The translations under genes were made by a program, and so were the position numbers. A stretch of 15,141 bases of DNA from CAXXOK01 sp035353235 (lineage in GTDB: Bacteria; Bacillota; Clostridia; Christensenellales; Aristaeellaceae): NCBI GenBank assembly GCA_035353235.1, contig DAOPZG010000059.1, forward strand, positions 1 through 15,141, read 5' to 3'. The notes under the pieces were generated by a model. That model had not been told where the DNA came from. It worked only from the letters and a program-made list of their open reading frames with translations, and did no database searches. Numbering within the stretch: the stretch's first letter is position 1; each line of letters starts with the position of its first letter. Positions 14,362 to 15,141 of the stretch are shown here, piece after piece.

Positions 14362-14406
14362 AACAGAATCCCTTTCCATTTTCCGTTATAATAAAATGAT
14401 TCTGTT
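14362..14406 (+). promoter_or_regulatory. Candidate gdhA promoter framed by a perfect inverted repeat
   Basis: A perfect -10 box TATAAT (14387-14392) lies in an AT-rich patch, but no good -35 box is seen at 16-18 nt. A perfect 9-bp inverted repeat, AACAGAATC (14362-14370) and GATTCTGTT (14398-14406), flanks it with a 27-bp spacer. The left arm covers the -35 region and the right arm covers the predicted start near 14399. This layout suggests an activator or repressor site. Confidence 0.45.
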
Positions 14407-14415
14407 AACGGGAAT

Positions 14416-14604
14416 CGCTGCGATACCGGGAGTCGTTCCGAAAGCATGGCAGCGGAGCACCAATTGAATAAACGCGGCCCCTCCGGTCTCCGTCACGACG
14501 TACAGGGCGTTGTGATGGAAAATCAGGTGGGGATTCGCCGTGTTCCGGCGTCCGTTTCCGGGCCGTTTCCCCCGGCGTGCGTTGCGATGGCTCAGTCATA
14601 CTGA
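14416..14604 (+). promoter_or_regulatory. Hairpin-rich candidate leader upstream of gdhA
   Basis: If transcription starts at about 14399, the gdhA leader is about 220 nt. It holds several potential hairpins: an outer 6-bp stem (14416-14421 with 14449-14454) enclosing 14427-14431 with 14436-14440; an 11-bp stem with two G-U pairs (14490-14500 with 14508-14518, 7-nt loop); 14536-14540 with 14546-14550; 14562-14565 with 14573-14576; and TCAGT/ACTGA (14592-14596 with 14600-14604), directly before the AAAGGGG ribosome binding site. I do not recognise a known riboswitch, and no plausible gene is seen in 14304-14621. Confidence 0.4.
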
Positions 14605-14621
14605 AAGGGGTTTGACTTACC

Positions 14622-15141
14622 ATGAACAACTACACCGTCCGCGTGCTGGATGGACTGAAGGCACGCAATCCACACGAAACCGAGTTTCTCCAGGCCGCAA
14701 CCGAAATCCTCACCAGCCTCGCGCCCGTGTTTGAAAAGCACCCGGAATACGAGCAGGCAGGGCTGCTGGAACGCTTCGTGGAACCCGAACGCACCATTCT
14801 GTTCCGTGTTCCCTGGGTGGACGATCAGGGAAAAACACAGGTCAACCGCGGCTACCGCGTCCAGTTCAACAGCGCAATCGGGCCGTATAAGGGCGGCCTG
14901 CGGCTGCACCCGAGCGTGAACCTTTCCATCCTCAAGTTTCTGGGCATGGAACAGATACTGAAAAACAGCCTGACCGGTCTGCCGATCGGCGGGGGCAAGG
15001 GCGGCAGCGATTTTGACCCAAAGGGAAAAAGCGACCGGGAAGTGATGGCTTTCTGCCAGAGCTTCGTAACGGAATTATACCGCCACATCGGCGCGGATAT
15101 GGACGTGCCCGCCGGGGACATCGGCACCGGCGCGCGGGAGA
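14622..15141 (+). CDS. gdhA: NADP-type glutamate dehydrogenase, 5' part (cut by window edge)
   Basis: The frame from the ATG at 14622 runs open to the window end, giving the first 173 residues of a protein that is about 445 residues in its family. The match to hexameric bacterial glutamate dehydrogenase is clear: RGYRVQFNSAIGPYKGGLR (76-94) with Lys90, HPSVNLSILKFLGMEQ (96-111), PIGGGKGGSDFDPKGKS (121-137) with the catalytic-type Lys126, and DVPAGDIGTGARE (161-173). This form usually uses NADPH to make glutamate from 2-oxoglutarate and ammonium, linking nitrogen assimilation to carbon flow. The cofactor-binding domain lies outside the window, so the cofactor is inferred from family resemblance. 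The ribosome binding site is AAAGGGG (14604-14610), 11 nt before the ATG, which is rather long. Confidence 0.93.
   Translation, partial: MNNYTVRVLDGLKARNPHETEFLQAATEILTSLAPVFEKHPEYEQAGLLERFVEPERTILFRVPWVDDQGKTQVNRGYRVQFNSAIGPYKGGLRLHPSVNLSILKFLGMEQILKNSLTGLPIGGGKGGSDFDPKGKSDREVMAFCQSFVTELYRHIGADMDVPAGDIGTGARE

Noticed and set aside
1..15141. CRISPR arrays, insertion sequences, toxin-antitoxin or defence genes
   Set aside because: No regularly spaced direct repeats, transposases or defence-type domains were seen on either strand.

Overview
The window is GC-rich (visibly well above 50% G+C), with strong AGGAGG-type ribosome binding sites, a LytS/YesM-type histidine kinase with a YesN-type AraC response regulator, a CUT1 sugar ABC transporter lacking its own ATPase, and an HxlR regulator. 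Together these suggest a Bacillota/Clostridia genome, plausibly a gut or plant-fibre-associated member with raised GC. No genus can be named from this sequence.

Layout. Left edge: the 5' end of a tRNA read leftwards (1-23), with its promoter. Positions 351-9362 (+) hold a carbohydrate-utilisation locus: a GH30 glucosidase, a two-component system, an extracellular solute-binding protein, two permeases and a GH5 glycosidase. Converging on it from the minus strand are a GH120 beta-xylosidase-type enzyme (9660-11597) and a beta-propeller lactonase of the 6-phosphogluconolactonase family (11827-12852). The convergent junction (9363-9659) holds two near-identical 35-bp palindromes around a 120-nt imperfect hairpin. 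To the right lie a divergent HxlR regulator / FMN-binding split-barrel pair (12979-13874), an unrecognised 76-aa protein with its own promoter and terminator (14013-14243), a 378-bp gap rich in hairpins, and the first 173 codons of an NADP-type glutamate dehydrogenase that runs off the right edge.

How the genes fit together (inference). The kinase would sense an extracellular glycan or glycoside signal and phosphorylate the AraC-type regulator, which would activate the adjacent transporter operon. Oligosaccharides would be bound outside by the solute-binding protein, imported through the two permeases with an ATPase encoded elsewhere, and cleaved inside the cell, because GH30, GH5 and GH120 all lack signal peptides. 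The predicted activities (beta-glucosidase-like, GH5 beta-glycosidase, beta-xylosidase-like) suggest a mixed beta-glucosyl/beta-xylosyl substrate, but the exact substrate cannot be read from sequence. The right-hand genes look like housekeeping or stress functions unrelated to the sugar locus.

The least explained items are the composite structured element at 9404-9633, the hairpin-rich region upstream of glutamate dehydrogenase, and the 76-aa protein.
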